This document shows positions 7,222-16,340 of a stretch of DNA of 64,000 nucleotides, in pieces. The position numbers and the translations under genes are program-made. The notes beneath the pieces are model-generated. The model was not told the DNA's origin, did no database searches, and saw only the letters and a list, made by a program, of their open reading frames with translations. Origin of the DNA: Microlunatus elymi (GTDB lineage Bacteria > Actinomycetota > Actinomycetes > Propionibacteriales > Propionibacteriaceae). The DNA lies in NCBI RefSeq assembly GCF_007362775.1, contig NZ_CP041692.1, forward strand, positions 496,001-560,000, written 5' to 3'. How positions within the stretch are numbered: the stretch's first letter is position 1; the number at the start of each line of letters is the position of its first letter.

Positions 7222-8973
7222 ATGGACACGGCAGTGTTGCTCGAGCGACTGCGTCGCATCGGCTCCGAGCTGCCGTGGGCTGAGATCAAGGCGGCCGCGC
7301 ACGGCCTACCGAAGAACGCGGTCGAGACTGTCAGCGCGTTCGCCAACGGATCCGGCGGCACTCTCATCCTCGGCATCGACGAACACCAGGATTTCGCGCC
7401 GGTCGAAGGATTCGACCCACTCGCTGCCCGGGATGCACTCGCTGACGCGTGCGCCAACAAGATTGAGCCGCCGTGCCGGGCTGACGTCGTCCTGGAGGAG
7501 CACGACGGCCACCCGATCGTGCGGCTCGACGTACCGGAACTTGATCCGGTTGCGAAGCCATGTTTTGTCGTCGCTCGGGGTGCCTATGGCGGCTCATTCA
7601 TCCGCGGCGGCGACGGTGATCGACGGTTGACCCACTACGAAGTCACCCAATTGCTGTCGAACCGGAGCCAGCCGACTCATGACCGCGACTCGGTGCCTGG
7701 GGCGACCTTGGACGACCTCGATCAAGAACTTGTCAGGACGTACCTGGCCAGGGTTCGCCGGCGTTCGCCGCGTCTCGGCCAGGTCGCTGATGATCGCCTG
7801 CTGATCAGGTTGGGGGTGGCGAGTCTTGACGAGAAGGGAGAGCCGCATCCGACGTTGGCCGGGTTGCTCTGCCTGGGCGAGTATCCCCAGCAGTTCTATC
7901 CGCAGCTCTTTGTCTCCTTCGTCGTGCTGCCCACGACCCGGATGGGCGAGACAGACCCCGCGGGTCGCCGGTTCCTGGACAACGCGACGATCGATGGACC
8001 GATTCCTGCGGTGGTTGCTGACGTGATCGCCATGGCAATCCGCAACATGCGTGTCGGTGCAATCATCAGCGGGATCGGTCGTGAAGACCGTTACGACTAC
8101 CCGCTCGACGTCATCCGGGAGCTAGTGGTCAACGCGATCATGCATCGCGACTACAGCCCCGATGCGCGTGGCGCCCAGATTCAGATCGAGTTGTATCCGG
8201 ATCGCCTCGTGATCAAGAACCCCGGTGGGTTGTACGGCCCCATTACGATCGGCGACCTCGGCTCCGAGGACCATCAATCCACGTCCCGGAACCAAACCCT
8301 GGCAGCCATCCTGGCCGACGTTGAGCTTCCCGGATCGCGTGGAGAGACGCTGTGCGAGAACCGCGGAACCGGGCTGCTCAGCGTGATGGCGGAGCTGCGG
8401 CGCGTCGGTATGAGCCCGCCCGACTTCCACATCGAGCCGGGACACATCTCCGTGACCGTTCCTCAACACGCGCTGCTGTCGCCCGAAACAGTCGATTGGA
8501 TCGGATCACTTGGTCAGAGTGGGCTGACCGACGCGCAACACCTTGCGTTGGCGATGATGCGCAACTCCGGTGTCGCTACCAACGCAACTCTGCAAGCGTG
8601 GGGAGTGGACCGTGTCACTGCCGGCGAAGCGCTCCGCGAGCTTGTGGCGCGTGGGATCGCGTTGCGCAGCGGAGGACGGCGCTACGCCAGCTACCGGCTG
8701 GCTGAGGACGCCCTCCCCATCGCGATGCCATCGCCGCCGTCGACCCCGACCTCCAGCGGGACACCTGGCGTGGAGGCCGACTTGTCGGCCATCGTCGAGG
8801 CGATCCGCGCCGGACACACCAGCAGCCGGGCAATCCAGGACCAACTCGGTATCTCGCAGAGTACGGCCAGCAGGCGCCTGGGTGAGTTGATGAAGCGTGG
8901 CCGCGTCAGATCGGTCCATCCCAAGAGGAGCAGCCGACAGGAATACCGGCTGATCGAACCCGAGGAGAAGTGA
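7222..8973 (+). CDS. AlbA_2/Schlafen-type ATP-binding protein embedded in the hsd operon
   Basis: 583 residues; ATG 7222 has a GGGGGAG site at proper spacing. Residues about 12-130 are an AlbA_2 (Schlafen-like) domain: EIKAAAHGLPKNAVETVSAFANGSGGTLILGI, then VVARGAYGGSFIRGGDGDRRLTHYEV. About residues 290-400 hold a GHKL-type ATP-binding region as in the family's HATPase_c_4 domain (IRELVVNAIMHRDYS; later RGTGLLSVMAELR). The last 160 residues carry winged-helix-like segments (LTDAQHLALAMMRNSGVATNATL; SRAIQDQLGISQSTASRRLGELMKRGRVRSV), as expected for a DNA-binding regulator. It is placed between hsdS and hsdR and overlaps hsdR by one base. Such proteins recur in restriction operons; whether this one regulates or acts directly in defence is not known. 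Confidence 0.85.
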   Translation: MDTAVLLERLRRIGSELPWAEIKAAAHGLPKNAVETVSAFANGSGGTLILGIDEHQDFAPVEGFDPLAARDALADACANKIEPPCRADVVLEEHDGHPIVRLDVPELDPVAKPCFVVARGAYGGSFIRGGDGDRRLTHYEVTQLLSNRSQPTHDRDSVPGATLDDLDQELVRTYLARVRRRSPRLGQVADDRLLIRLGVASLDEKGEPHPTLAGLLCLGEYPQQFYPQLFVSFVVLPTTRMGETDPAGRRFLDNATIDGPIPAVVADVIAMAIRNMRVGAIISGIGREDRYDYPLDVIRELVVNAIMHRDYSPDARGAQIQIELYPDRLVIKNPGGLYGPITIGDLGSEDHQSTSRNQTLAAILADVELPGSRGETLCENRGTGLLSVMAELRRVGMSPPDFHIEPGHISVTVPQHALLSPETVDWIGSLGQSGLTDAQHLALAMMRNSGVATNATLQAWGVDRVTAGEALRELVARGIALRSGGRRYASYRLAEDALPIAMPSPPSTPTSSGTPGVEADLSAIVEAIRAGHTSSRAIQDQLGISQSTASRRLGELMKRGRVRSVHPKRSSRQEYRLIEPEEK

Positions 8974-11900
8974 TGGTCAGCGAAGCGCAGTGGGAGCAGA
9001 TCGCTCTTGATCGACTGGCCGAGCACGGCTGGGAACATCTGGACGGAATCAAGATCGCGCCGGGCGCCGACAACGGCCGCGCCAGCTGGGACGAGTTGAT
9101 CATGCGTGAACGCACCATGGCGGTGATGCGTCGGCTCAACCCGCAGGTTCCGGCGACCTATCTCCAGCAGGCGTTGGACGAGGTCATCGCGCCGAAGTCA
9201 CAGGACGCGCGGGCGGAGAACTTCCGGCTGCATCAGATCCTGGTCGACGGCTATCGCGGGTTGAGCTACATCGATGACGACGGCATCGAGCAAACGCCGA
9301 CGATCCGTCTGGTCAGCAACTCCGTTGAGGACAACGAATTCCTGGCAGTCAACCAGGTCACCATCCGATCCGCAGAAGTCCAGCGACGCTTCGACATCGT
9401 GCTCTACCTGAACGGCCTGCCGGTCGTGATCATGGAGCTGAAGAAGGCCGGTTCCGAGCAGGCCGACATCGATGCCGCGTACGGTCAGCTGCAGACGTAC
9501 CTGCGAGAGTTCCCGCTAGCCTTCCGGTTCTGCGTCGCGACGGTGATCACCGACGGAATTATCGCGCGATACGGCACCCCGTTCACTCCGCTCAATCACT
9601 ACGCCCCGTGGAACGTGGACGACGACGGACGTCGCCTGACCACGGGCACCGAGGTCACCGATGATGATCTTGGTGTTGAGCTCGAGTACTTGATCGACGG
9701 CATCTGCAATCTGGAACGATTCCTACAGCTGCAACGCAACTTCGTCGCCTTCGACACCGACGGTGGTGAGCTGAGCAAGCGGATCGCCAAGCCACACCAG
9801 TACTTTGCCGTCACCAAGGCCGTCGGATCCACCGTTGACGCGGTGGAGAGCAACGGTAAGGCCGGCGTCGTCTGGCACACCCAGGGCTCCGGCAAGTCGA
9901 TGGAGATGGAGCTTTACGCCCACCTCGTCGCACGTCAACGGAAACTGAAGAACCCCACGATCGTCGTCGTCACCGACCGCAACGAGTTGGACAGTCAACT
10001 CTTCGAGACCTTCCGGCGTTCGACCCTGCTGTCGGAGGAACCGGTCAAGATCAACTCGCGCAAGCAGTTGCGGGATGAGCTGACGCAACGGATGACCGGC
10101 GGCATCTACTTCACCACCCTGCAGAAGTTCGGGCTCACCGAAGTCGAACGCAGCACCGGACAAGATCATGCGCTGCTGAGCGACCGACGCAACATCATCG
10201 TCGTAGTCGACGAGGCGCACCGGAGCCACTACGACGATCTCGACGGGTTCGCCCGGCACATCCGCGACGCGCTGCCCAACGCCGCCTTCATCGCTTTCAC
10301 CGGCACACCGATCTCGTTCGTCGATCGCAACACCCGTGAGGTTTTCGGCAACGTCATCGACACCTACGACCTCACTCGCGCCGTCCAGGACGGGGCGACC
10401 GTACCCGTGCACTTCGAGCCGCGACTGATCACCGTCAAACTCGCCGGCAGTGTCACCGAGGAAGATCTGGACGAGGCCGCTGACGAGGCGACGCTCGGCC
10501 TGGACGACGTCGAACGCGACCGGATCGAGAAGGCCGTTGCGGTGATCAACGCGGTCTACGGGGCGCCAGTTCGACTAGCCGAACTGGCCAAAGACATCCT
10601 CGGGCACTGGGACGAGCGGTCGGCAGCGATGCGTCCGTTCATCGGCTCGCCGGGGAAGGCGTTCATCGTTGGGGCGACGCGGGAGATCTGCGCCAACCTG
10701 TACGAGGAGATCGTCAAGCTCCGGCCGGAGTGGCACGACGGCGCGATCGACAAGGGTGTGATCAAAGTCGTCTATTCGGGCGCGACGAAGGATCCTGAGT
10801 TGATCATGAAACACGTCCGTCGACAAAGTGATACGAAGGTGATCCAGAAGCGGTTGAAGGACGCCGAGGATCCGTTGCAGATCGTGATTGTCAAGGACAT
10901 GATGCTGACCGGATTCGACGCGCCGCCACTGCATACGCTGTATCTGGACCGGCCCTTGAAGGGCGCGCTGCTGATGCAGACGCTGGCCCGGGTCAACCGC
11001 ACCTTCCGCGGCAAGCCGGACGGCCTGCTGGTCGCGTACGCACCCCTGGCAGAGAACCTCAACCGCGCACTCGCCGAATACACCGAAACAGATCAAGCCG
11101 AGAAGCCGGTTGGTCGCGACATCGACGAAGCGGTCGCCGCGGCGCGGGAGTTGATCAAGGAACTGGACAACCTGTGCTCGGGATACGACTGGCGCAGCAG
11201 GCTGATGGGAGACGCGAAGAGCTCGATCAAGACCGCTACCGGGTTGGCCGACTACCTGCGTTCGCCGGAAACACCGGGCAACCAGGTCGCCGACGGAGAA
11301 GAAGCCGTCGGGCATCGCTTTCGCCGACTTGCCAGCCAACTTGCGCGAGCGTGGGCGTTGGCAGCCGGCAGCCAGACCATGGAAGACCTGCGCCAGACCG
11401 TACGGTTCTACGAGGACGTCAGGGTCTTCATGGGCAAGTTCGATGCCGCCGAACGGCAGGCGTCGGGGCAACCCGTACCCGAAGAGATCCAGCGCATGCT
11501 CTCCGGCCTGGTCGCTTCGTCTGCGGCTACCGGCGAGATCGTCGACATCTATCAGGCTGCTGGCATCCCCAAGCCATCGCTTTCTGATCTTGGTCCGGAC
11601 TTTGCGGCCAAGGCGCAACATGCGGAGAATCCGCATCTGGCGATCGAGGCGATTCGTGACCTGCTCACCAGTGAGTCCGGAAGCGTCACCCGCAACAACA
11701 TCGTTCGGCAACGTGCCTTCTCGGAGCGGATCAAGGAGCTGATGAACAAGTACACCAATCAGCAGCTGACCTCGGCCGAAGTAATCGCGGAGCTGATCGA
11801 GTTGGCCAAGGAGGTTGCCCAGGAGAGCAACCGGGGCAAGGATTTCGCGCCTCCGCTGTCGCACGACGAGCTGGCGTTCTACGACGTCGTCTACACCAAC

Positions 11901-12140
11901 GAATCGGCCGTTCAGCTGCAGGGCAAGGACGTGCTCGCCCAGATCGCCCGCGAACTGGTCGAGGTGATGCGCCGCGACGTCAAGACCGACTGGACCGTGC
12001 GTGATGACGTACGAGCCAAGCTGCGCTCGTCGATCAAACGCCTACTGGTGAAGTACAAGTACCCGCCGGACAAGCAGCCGGCCGCGATCAAGCTGGTGAT
12101 CGAGCAGATGGAGGTGCTCGCACCGCTGTACGCCGCCTGA
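8973..12140 (+). CDS. hsdR: Type I restriction system R subunit (endonuclease/translocase)
   Basis: 1055 residues, a usual length for HsdR. The N-terminal nuclease domain has VVIMELKKAG at about residues 150-160, the ExK part of a PD-(D/E)XK site. Walker A TQGSGKSMEM follows at about 303 and the DEAH-box VVVDEAHRSHY at about 410. Helicase motifs continue with AFTGTPI, MMLTGFDAPPLHTLYLD and QTLARVNRTFRGK. The C-terminus (KTDWTVRDDVRAKLRSSIKRLLVKYKYPPDKQ) is the region that docks on the methylase. ATG 8973 overlaps the preceding stop (TGATG) and has GAGGAG upstream. With hsdM and hsdS it should cleave unmethylated foreign DNA after translocation. Confidence 0.95.
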   Translation: MVSEAQWEQIALDRLAEHGWEHLDGIKIAPGADNGRASWDELIMRERTMAVMRRLNPQVPATYLQQALDEVIAPKSQDARAENFRLHQILVDGYRGLSYIDDDGIEQTPTIRLVSNSVEDNEFLAVNQVTIRSAEVQRRFDIVLYLNGLPVVIMELKKAGSEQADIDAAYGQLQTYLREFPLAFRFCVATVITDGIIARYGTPFTPLNHYAPWNVDDDGRRLTTGTEVTDDDLGVELEYLIDGICNLERFLQLQRNFVAFDTDGGELSKRIAKPHQYFAVTKAVGSTVDAVESNGKAGVVWHTQGSGKSMEMELYAHLVARQRKLKNPTIVVVTDRNELDSQLFETFRRSTLLSEEPVKINSRKQLRDELTQRMTGGIYFTTLQKFGLTEVERSTGQDHALLSDRRNIIVVVDEAHRSHYDDLDGFARHIRDALPNAAFIAFTGTPISFVDRNTREVFGNVIDTYDLTRAVQDGATVPVHFEPRLITVKLAGSVTEEDLDEAADEATLGLDDVERDRIEKAVAVINAVYGAPVRLAELAKDILGHWDERSAAMRPFIGSPGKAFIVGATREICANLYEEIVKLRPEWHDGAIDKGVIKVVYSGATKDPELIMKHVRRQSDTKVIQKRLKDAEDPLQIVIVKDMMLTGFDAPPLHTLYLDRPLKGALLMQTLARVNRTFRGKPDGLLVAYAPLAENLNRALAEYTETDQAEKPVGRDIDEAVAAARELIKELDNLCSGYDWRSRLMGDAKSSIKTATGLADYLRSPETPGNQVADGEEAVGHRFRRLASQLARAWALAAGSQTMEDLRQTVRFYEDVRVFMGKFDAAERQASGQPVPEEIQRMLSGLVASSAATGEIVDIYQAAGIPKPSLSDLGPDFAAKAQHAENPHLAIEAIRDLLTSESGSVTRNNIVRQRAFSERIKELMNKYTNQQLTSAEVIAELIELAKEVAQESNRGKDFAPPLSHDELAFYDVVYTNESAVQLQGKDVLAQIARELVEVMRRDVKTDWTVRDDVRAKLRSSIKRLLVKYKYPPDKQPAAIKLVIEQMEVLAPLYAA

Positions 12141-12162
12141 GCGACAAATCCAGGCATGACGA

Positions 12163-12184
12163 GTCGATCGATTTGCCGATCGAC
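12163..12184 (+). terminator. Hairpin after hsdR
   Basis: GTCGATCG (12163-12170) and CGATCGAC (12177-12184) form a perfect 8-bp stem with a 6-base loop, 22 bases after the hsdR stop. It may end the restriction operon transcript. Confidence 0.4.
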
Positions 12185-12237
12185 GATTCGCCCGAACTCT
12201 CAAGATCAACAACACAACCGAAGAGACCCCGCCCGAG

Positions 12238-13658
12238 AGTTGCGTCCGGCAGAGTGGTGTACGGCTCCCTGGTGAGCGTGTCGTCGGTGTAGATGACGGT
12301 CACCGGGTGATCCTTCGAGTGAACCTTCCAAAGCACTCTCGAATGGAGCATCACGATGACCGTCAATCCCAGTATCAACCATGTCGCTGTCGATCCCGCA
12401 CAGCTGTTGGAGGAACAGCTCGATCAGGCCAGTCCCGATCTGCTACGGCAGATGCTCGGCTCCTTCATCAACACCCTGCTGTCGGCCGAGGCCGATGCGG
12501 TGTGTGGCGCTGAGTACGGCGCCGTCAGCCCCGAGCGCACGAATCGTCGTAACGGTTACCGGCACCGTGATTTCGACACGCGAACTGGCACGATCGATGT
12601 CGCGATCCCGAAGTTGCGGCAGGGTTCCTACTTCCCCGAATGGCTACTGGAACGCCGCAAACGAGCCGAACGAGCACTCACCAGCGTGGTGGCCACTTGC
12701 TACCTGCTCGGGGTGTCCACTCGGCGGATGGACAAGCTCGTCGCCAGCCTCGGTATCACTTCGCTGTCCAAGTCGCAGGTGTCGGAGATGGCTCGTGATC
12801 TTGACGATCAAGTCGGCCAGTTCCGCACCCGCCGGCTCGACGGGCCTTACACGTTCGTCGCCGCTGACGCGCTGGTGATCAAGGTCCGCGAAGGCGGCCG
12901 AGTGGTCGGCGTCCATGCACTCGTGGCGACCGGCGTCAACAGCGATGGCCACCGTGAAATCCTTGGCCTGCAAGTCACCTCGGCCGAGGACGGGGCCGGC
13001 TGGCTGGCCTTCTGGAGGGATCTTGTGGCTCGTGGGCTGACCGGCGTCCGGCTCGTCACCTCCGATGCCCACCAAGGACTCGTGGCCGCCATCGCCGCGA
13101 CTCTGCCCGGCACGGCCTGGCAACGCTGCCGCACCCACTACGCCGCGAACCTGATGTCGGTCACACCCAAAGCGTCGTGGCCGTGGGTCAAGACCCTGCT
13201 GCACTCGATCTATGACCAACCCGACAGTGAAGCCGTCCATGCCCAGTTCGACCGGGTCGTCGACGCCTTGACCGACAAACTCCCCGCCGTCGCCGCTCAT
13301 CTCGACGACGCCAGAGCCGACATCCTCGCCTTCACCAGCTTCCCCAAAAGAGATCTGGCGACAGATCTGGTCCAACAATCCCAACGAACGCCTCAACCGC
13401 GAGATCCGCCGCCGCACCGACGTCGTCGGCATCTTCCCCGACCGCGGCTCCATCATCCGACTCGTCGGCGCCGTACTGGCCGAGCAACACGACGAATGGG
13501 CCGAAGGCCGCCGCTACCTGGGCCTCGACGTGCTGGCCCGCAGCCGCGACGCCAAGATCAACAACAACGACAAGGAGAACACCAACGAACTAGCCATCAC
13601 GGCCTGAAGCCAAAGAACGAAGGATCAAAACCGGTACACCACCTCAAAGGACTTGACC
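12238..13658 (+). mobile_element. IS256-family insertion sequence with frameshifted transposase
   Basis: The element is about 1.42 kb. It is flanked by the 8-bp direct repeat CGCCCGAG at 12230-12237 and 13659-13666, which fits an IS256-family target duplication. The ends carry imperfect inverted repeats sharing GTGGTGTAC near their inner edge (about 12254-12262 and the complement at 13634-13642) and GTCC further out. It lies between hsdR and the secreted-protein gene at 13716. The exact ends are uncertain by one or two bases because the outer repeats are weak. Confidence 0.75.
12356..13607 (+). pseudogene. IS256-family transposase, frameshifted
   Basis: The N-terminal 330 residues are a typical mutator/IS256 transposase: NRRNGYRHRDFDTRTGTIDVAIPKLRQGSYFP, the first catalytic Asp in FVAADALVIKVREGG, and the second in LVTSDAHQGLVAAI. 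At the run AAAA (13346-13349) the frame shifts. One base fewer there would continue directly as KEIWRQIWSNNPNERLNREI, which contains the third acidic residue, and on to a normal C-terminus ending with the TGA at 13605-13607. As written, the first frame instead runs on as an Arg/Pro-rich tail to 13729, into the next gene. A real mutation, a sequencing error in the A-run, or frameshifting during translation would all look the same; IS256 elements normally use one frame, so I favour mutation or error. Confidence 0.85.
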
Positions 13659-14132
13659 CGCCCGAGTTGCCGCTCGGACGGGGCCAGAAGCAAACCGACT
13701 GTGAGGAGTCGATTCATGTCCAACCCTAGCCAACCGCCGTACGGGCAGTTCGGACCGAAGCAGCCGCGGCCGCAACCGTCGCAGTCGCACCAGCCGACCT
13801 TCGCCGGTCCGGGAGTGCCGCAGCCGCCGACCGGATCACCAACTCCGCCGCCGAAGAAGCGACGCTGGTATCTGTCGTCACCGGTGATCGGCAGCGCTGC
13901 GCTCATCGTCGGATTGATCATCGGCGTGGCCGCCGGCGGCGGCTCCGATACCCCTGCCCAGCCGTCCGCGACCAAGACCATCACCGTTCCAGGACCGACG
14001 ACAACCGTGACCGCGACAGCCAAGAGCAAGTCGACATCGACAAAGACCGTGACCGCGAAGCCCAAGCCTGCGCCGACCAAGACAGTCACCGTTACCGCCA
14101 AGCCCAACGATGAGTCGGGCAGTTCGGGTGGT

Positions 14133-15509
14133 GGGACTGTAATTTTAACGGTGTAACTCCTGAGACGAAGGAGACACCTGTGACTGACGTGACGAGTAGG
14201 GATGTGGCTGCTGCTGACGGGCAGGAGCTGTCGGCCAGCGATCAGCAGCTGGTGCGCGAGCTGACCGATCGGGCCCGGGCCAACGGGTTGCAGCTGACCG
14301 GTCAGGGCGGCTTGCTGGGCCGGCTGACGAAGATGATCGTCGAGGGCGCCCTGGAGGGTGAGATGGATGATCACCTGGGGTATGCCAAGCATGATCCGGT
14401 CGGCCGGGACGGCGGTAACTCCCGCAACGGCTACCGGGCCAAGACGCTGTTGACCGAAGCCGGGCCGGTTGATGTTTCGGTGCCGCGGGACCGGGACGGC
14501 AGTTTCGAGCCGACGATCGTGGCGAAGCGGCAGCGGCGACTGTCTGGGGTGGAGGACCTAGTGATCTCGCTGTCGGCGAAGGGACTCACGACCGGGGAGA
14601 TTTCGGCGCACCTCGCCGAGGTGTATGGGGCGGAGGTGTCGAAACAGACGATCTCGACGATCACCGACCGGGTGATGGAGGGGCTGGCCGCCTGGCAGTC
14701 TCGTCCGTTGGACCCGGTGTATGCGGTGCTGTTCATCGACGCGATCCAGGTCAAGATCCGGGAGGGTGAGGTCTGCAACCGGCCGATCTACCTGGCCCTG
14801 GGTGTCACCGCCGACGGTGAGCGTGACGTGCTCGGCCTGTGGGCCGGTGAGCACGGCGACGGGGAAGGTGCCAAGTACTGGCTGCGAGTGCTGACCGAGA
14901 TCAAGAATCGTGGCACCAACGATGTGTGCATGCTGGTCTGCGACGGGCTGACCGGACTCCCTGACGCGGTGTCGGCGGTGTGGGACAAGACGATCGTGCA
15001 GACCTGCATCGTGCATCTGCTGCGGAACTCGTTCAAATACGCCTCGAAGAAGGACTGGGGGTCGGTCGCCAAGGACCTGAAACCGGTGTATACCGCCGCC
15101 TCCGAGGCCGAAGCGCTGGACCGGTTCGCCGACTTCAGCTCCAAGTGGGAGAAGCGTTACCCGGCGATCATCCGGCTGTGGACCAACGCTTGGGCAGAGT
15201 TCGTCCCATTCCTGCAGTTCGACCGCGAAATCCGCACCGTGATCTGCACGACGAATGCGATCGAGTCGATCAACGCCCGACTCCGGCGAGCGGTCAATGC
15301 CCGCGGTCATTTCCCCACCGAGCAGGCAGCGCTGAAGTGCCTGTACCTGGCGATCATGAGTCTCGATCCGACCGGCCGAGGACGCAAACGCTGGACCAAC
15401 CGATGGAAGGCAGCACTCAACGCCTTCGACATCACCTTCGACGGACGCCTATCCGCCGGACGCAACTAACAAGATCAAAAATCAGTTACACCGAAAACTT
15501 GACAGACCC
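14133..15509 (+). mobile_element. Intact IS256-family insertion sequence
   Basis: The element is 1377 bp. Inverted repeats of 26 bp (14133-14158 and 15484-15509) match at 20 positions; both start GGG-N-CTGT and share CGGTGTAACT at the inner edge. The target duplication CGGGTGGT is perfect at 14125-14132 and 15510-15517. One transposase gene fills the element. It differs clearly from the IS256-family element at 12238 in protein and end sequence, so the two are separate arrivals. Confidence 0.95.
14180..15469 (+). CDS. IS256-family transposase (mutator type)
   Basis: 429 residues from GTG 14180 with GAAGGAG upstream. The protein has the conserved start of the family (LLGRLTKMIVEGALEGEMDDHLGY, NSRNGYRAKTLLTEAGPVDVSVPRDRDGSFEP) and the three acidic catalytic residues: Asp in VLFIDAIQVKIRE (about 186), Asp in LVCDGLTGLPDAV (about 255) and Glu in CTTNAIESINARLRRAV (about 361). 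It should cut and paste the element and create 8-9 bp duplications, in line with the observed CGGGTGGT repeat. No frameshift or early stop is present, so the element may still be active. Confidence 0.95.
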   Translation: MTDVTSRDVAAADGQELSASDQQLVRELTDRARANGLQLTGQGGLLGRLTKMIVEGALEGEMDDHLGYAKHDPVGRDGGNSRNGYRAKTLLTEAGPVDVSVPRDRDGSFEPTIVAKRQRRLSGVEDLVISLSAKGLTTGEISAHLAEVYGAEVSKQTISTITDRVMEGLAAWQSRPLDPVYAVLFIDAIQVKIREGEVCNRPIYLALGVTADGERDVLGLWAGEHGDGEGAKYWLRVLTEIKNRGTNDVCMLVCDGLTGLPDAVSAVWDKTIVQTCIVHLLRNSFKYASKKDWGSVAKDLKPVYTAASEAEALDRFADFSSKWEKRYPAIIRLWTNAWAEFVPFLQFDREIRTVICTTNAIESINARLRRAVNARGHFPTEQAALKCLYLAIMSLDPTGRGRKRWTNRWKAALNAFDITFDGRLSAGRN

Positions 15510-15854
15510 CGGGTGGTGGCCAGACCCCCGACGGCACCTACCTGGTCGGCTCGGAGATCGCGCCGGGCAACTACAAGTCCTCAGGCGGAGGCGGTTCGCT
15601 CTGCTACGCAGACACCCAGACCGAGTCGGGAAAGATCCTGCAGCAGGAGGTGTCCCAAGGGGAACCTGTGGTGATCAGGATTACCTCGCAGGCGTACACG
15701 TTTGAGGCCAGCGGCTGGCGCAAGGTTGGCTGAGCGAACCTCGAGGCCACCAGCGGGAAAGAGCCCGGTGTCGGCGTGTCGAAGCGCGGCTTCCCGATTT
15801 CAGCCGTCGGTATGAACTGGTCCGCGGAATCTTGCCGCTCTACCCGGCTCCGGG

Positions 15855-15897
15855 ACACCTTGAAAATCGAACATGGGAGTTGCAATTTTCAAGGTGT
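15855..15897. promoter_or_regulatory. 13-bp perfect palindrome upstream of the decayed ATPase gene
   Basis: ACACCTTGAAAAT (15855-15867) and its exact complement ATTTTCAAGGTGT (15885-15897) flank a 17-base spacer and end 9 bases before the start codon at 15907. The same structure, with a compensating base-pair change, precedes the intact gene at 30243. It probably controls expression as an operator or an mRNA hairpin. Confidence 0.6.
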
Positions 15898-15906
15898 CGT
15901 AGCCGG

Positions 15907-16232
15907 ATGATCGACAGACCCAAGGATGACGCCCGGCTCCAATCGGCCCTTGCTCGGTCGCCTGTCGTTGTGCTCTCCGGCCCACGGCAAGTCGGAAAGT
16001 CAACGCTGGCACGGCAATTGCAACCCTGGTACGCAAACCTCGCCATGCGGCAGGTCCGGGCCCCGAAGGTGTACGTCCGTGATCCCGGCTTGCTGCACAG
16101 GTTGTTGCAGCTCACGGATCGAGAGGATCTGCTCGGTCACCCCAAAGCCGGCGCCAGTTGGGAAGGCTTCATCATCGAGCAGTTCCTCGCTGCTGCTGAC
16201 GTAGCCGATCCGCACTTCTGGGCAACCCACAG
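15907..16232 (+). pseudogene. Decayed DUF4143-type ATPase (internal deletion, 3' end lost)
   Basis: This is a second copy of the gene at 30243. Residues 1-36 match it closely (VVVLSGPRQVGKSTLAR), then about 198 residues are missing and the text continues in frame at QLQPWYANLAMRQVRAPKVYVRDPGLLHRLL. Walker A survives but Walker B and the sensor region are gone. The match stops at HFWATHS, exactly where the IS21-family end begins (16233); the frame then runs through IS sequence to a stop at 16270-16272. The C-terminal nuclease-like segment (AEIDLVF...LEVKLS in the intact copy) is absent. The homology to the other copy begins before the gene, at about 15815. The product, if made, cannot be a working ATPase. 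Confidence 0.9.
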
Positions 16233-16340
16233 TGTCGCCTGCCAGGAGGAAGGGACCACCGGTTTGCCATGAGGATGGGACCGGGTTCGTCCCCGGTGGT
16301 CGACCGTGGGACCGATGATTGCTGATGGGTGGGGTTCTGG

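Larger units (their letters stand above)
13716..15733 (+). pseudogene. Proline-rich membrane/secreted protein gene interrupted by an IS256-family element
   Basis: The 5' part (from ATG 13716, GTGAGGAG upstream) encodes a Pro/Gln-rich cytoplasmic start, basic KKRRWYLSS, one membrane segment (about residues 53-72) and a Thr/Lys-rich extracellular stalk (KTVTVTAKP and similar). After residue ~138 the IS at 14133-15509 intervenes. The 3' part resumes at 15518 and encodes DGTYLVGSEIAPGNYKSSGGGG, a small beta-rich domain common at the end of actinobacterial exported proteins, ending with VGSEIAPGNY...SGWRKVG and TGA at 15731. Joining 14132 to 15518 restores one frame (GSS-GGG-QTPDG), giving about 210 residues. 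The function is unknown. The insertion is presumably recent because both halves keep good codon usage. Confidence 0.9.

Noticed and set aside
10575-11864. 429-codon open frame on the minus strand
   Set aside because: Lies fully within hsdR, which has clear helicase motifs; no domain in the antisense frame.
15907-16272. A short intact ATPase gene
   Set aside because: Comparison with the gene at 30243 shows an internal deletion and loss of the C-terminus; the last 13 residues come from IS sequence.
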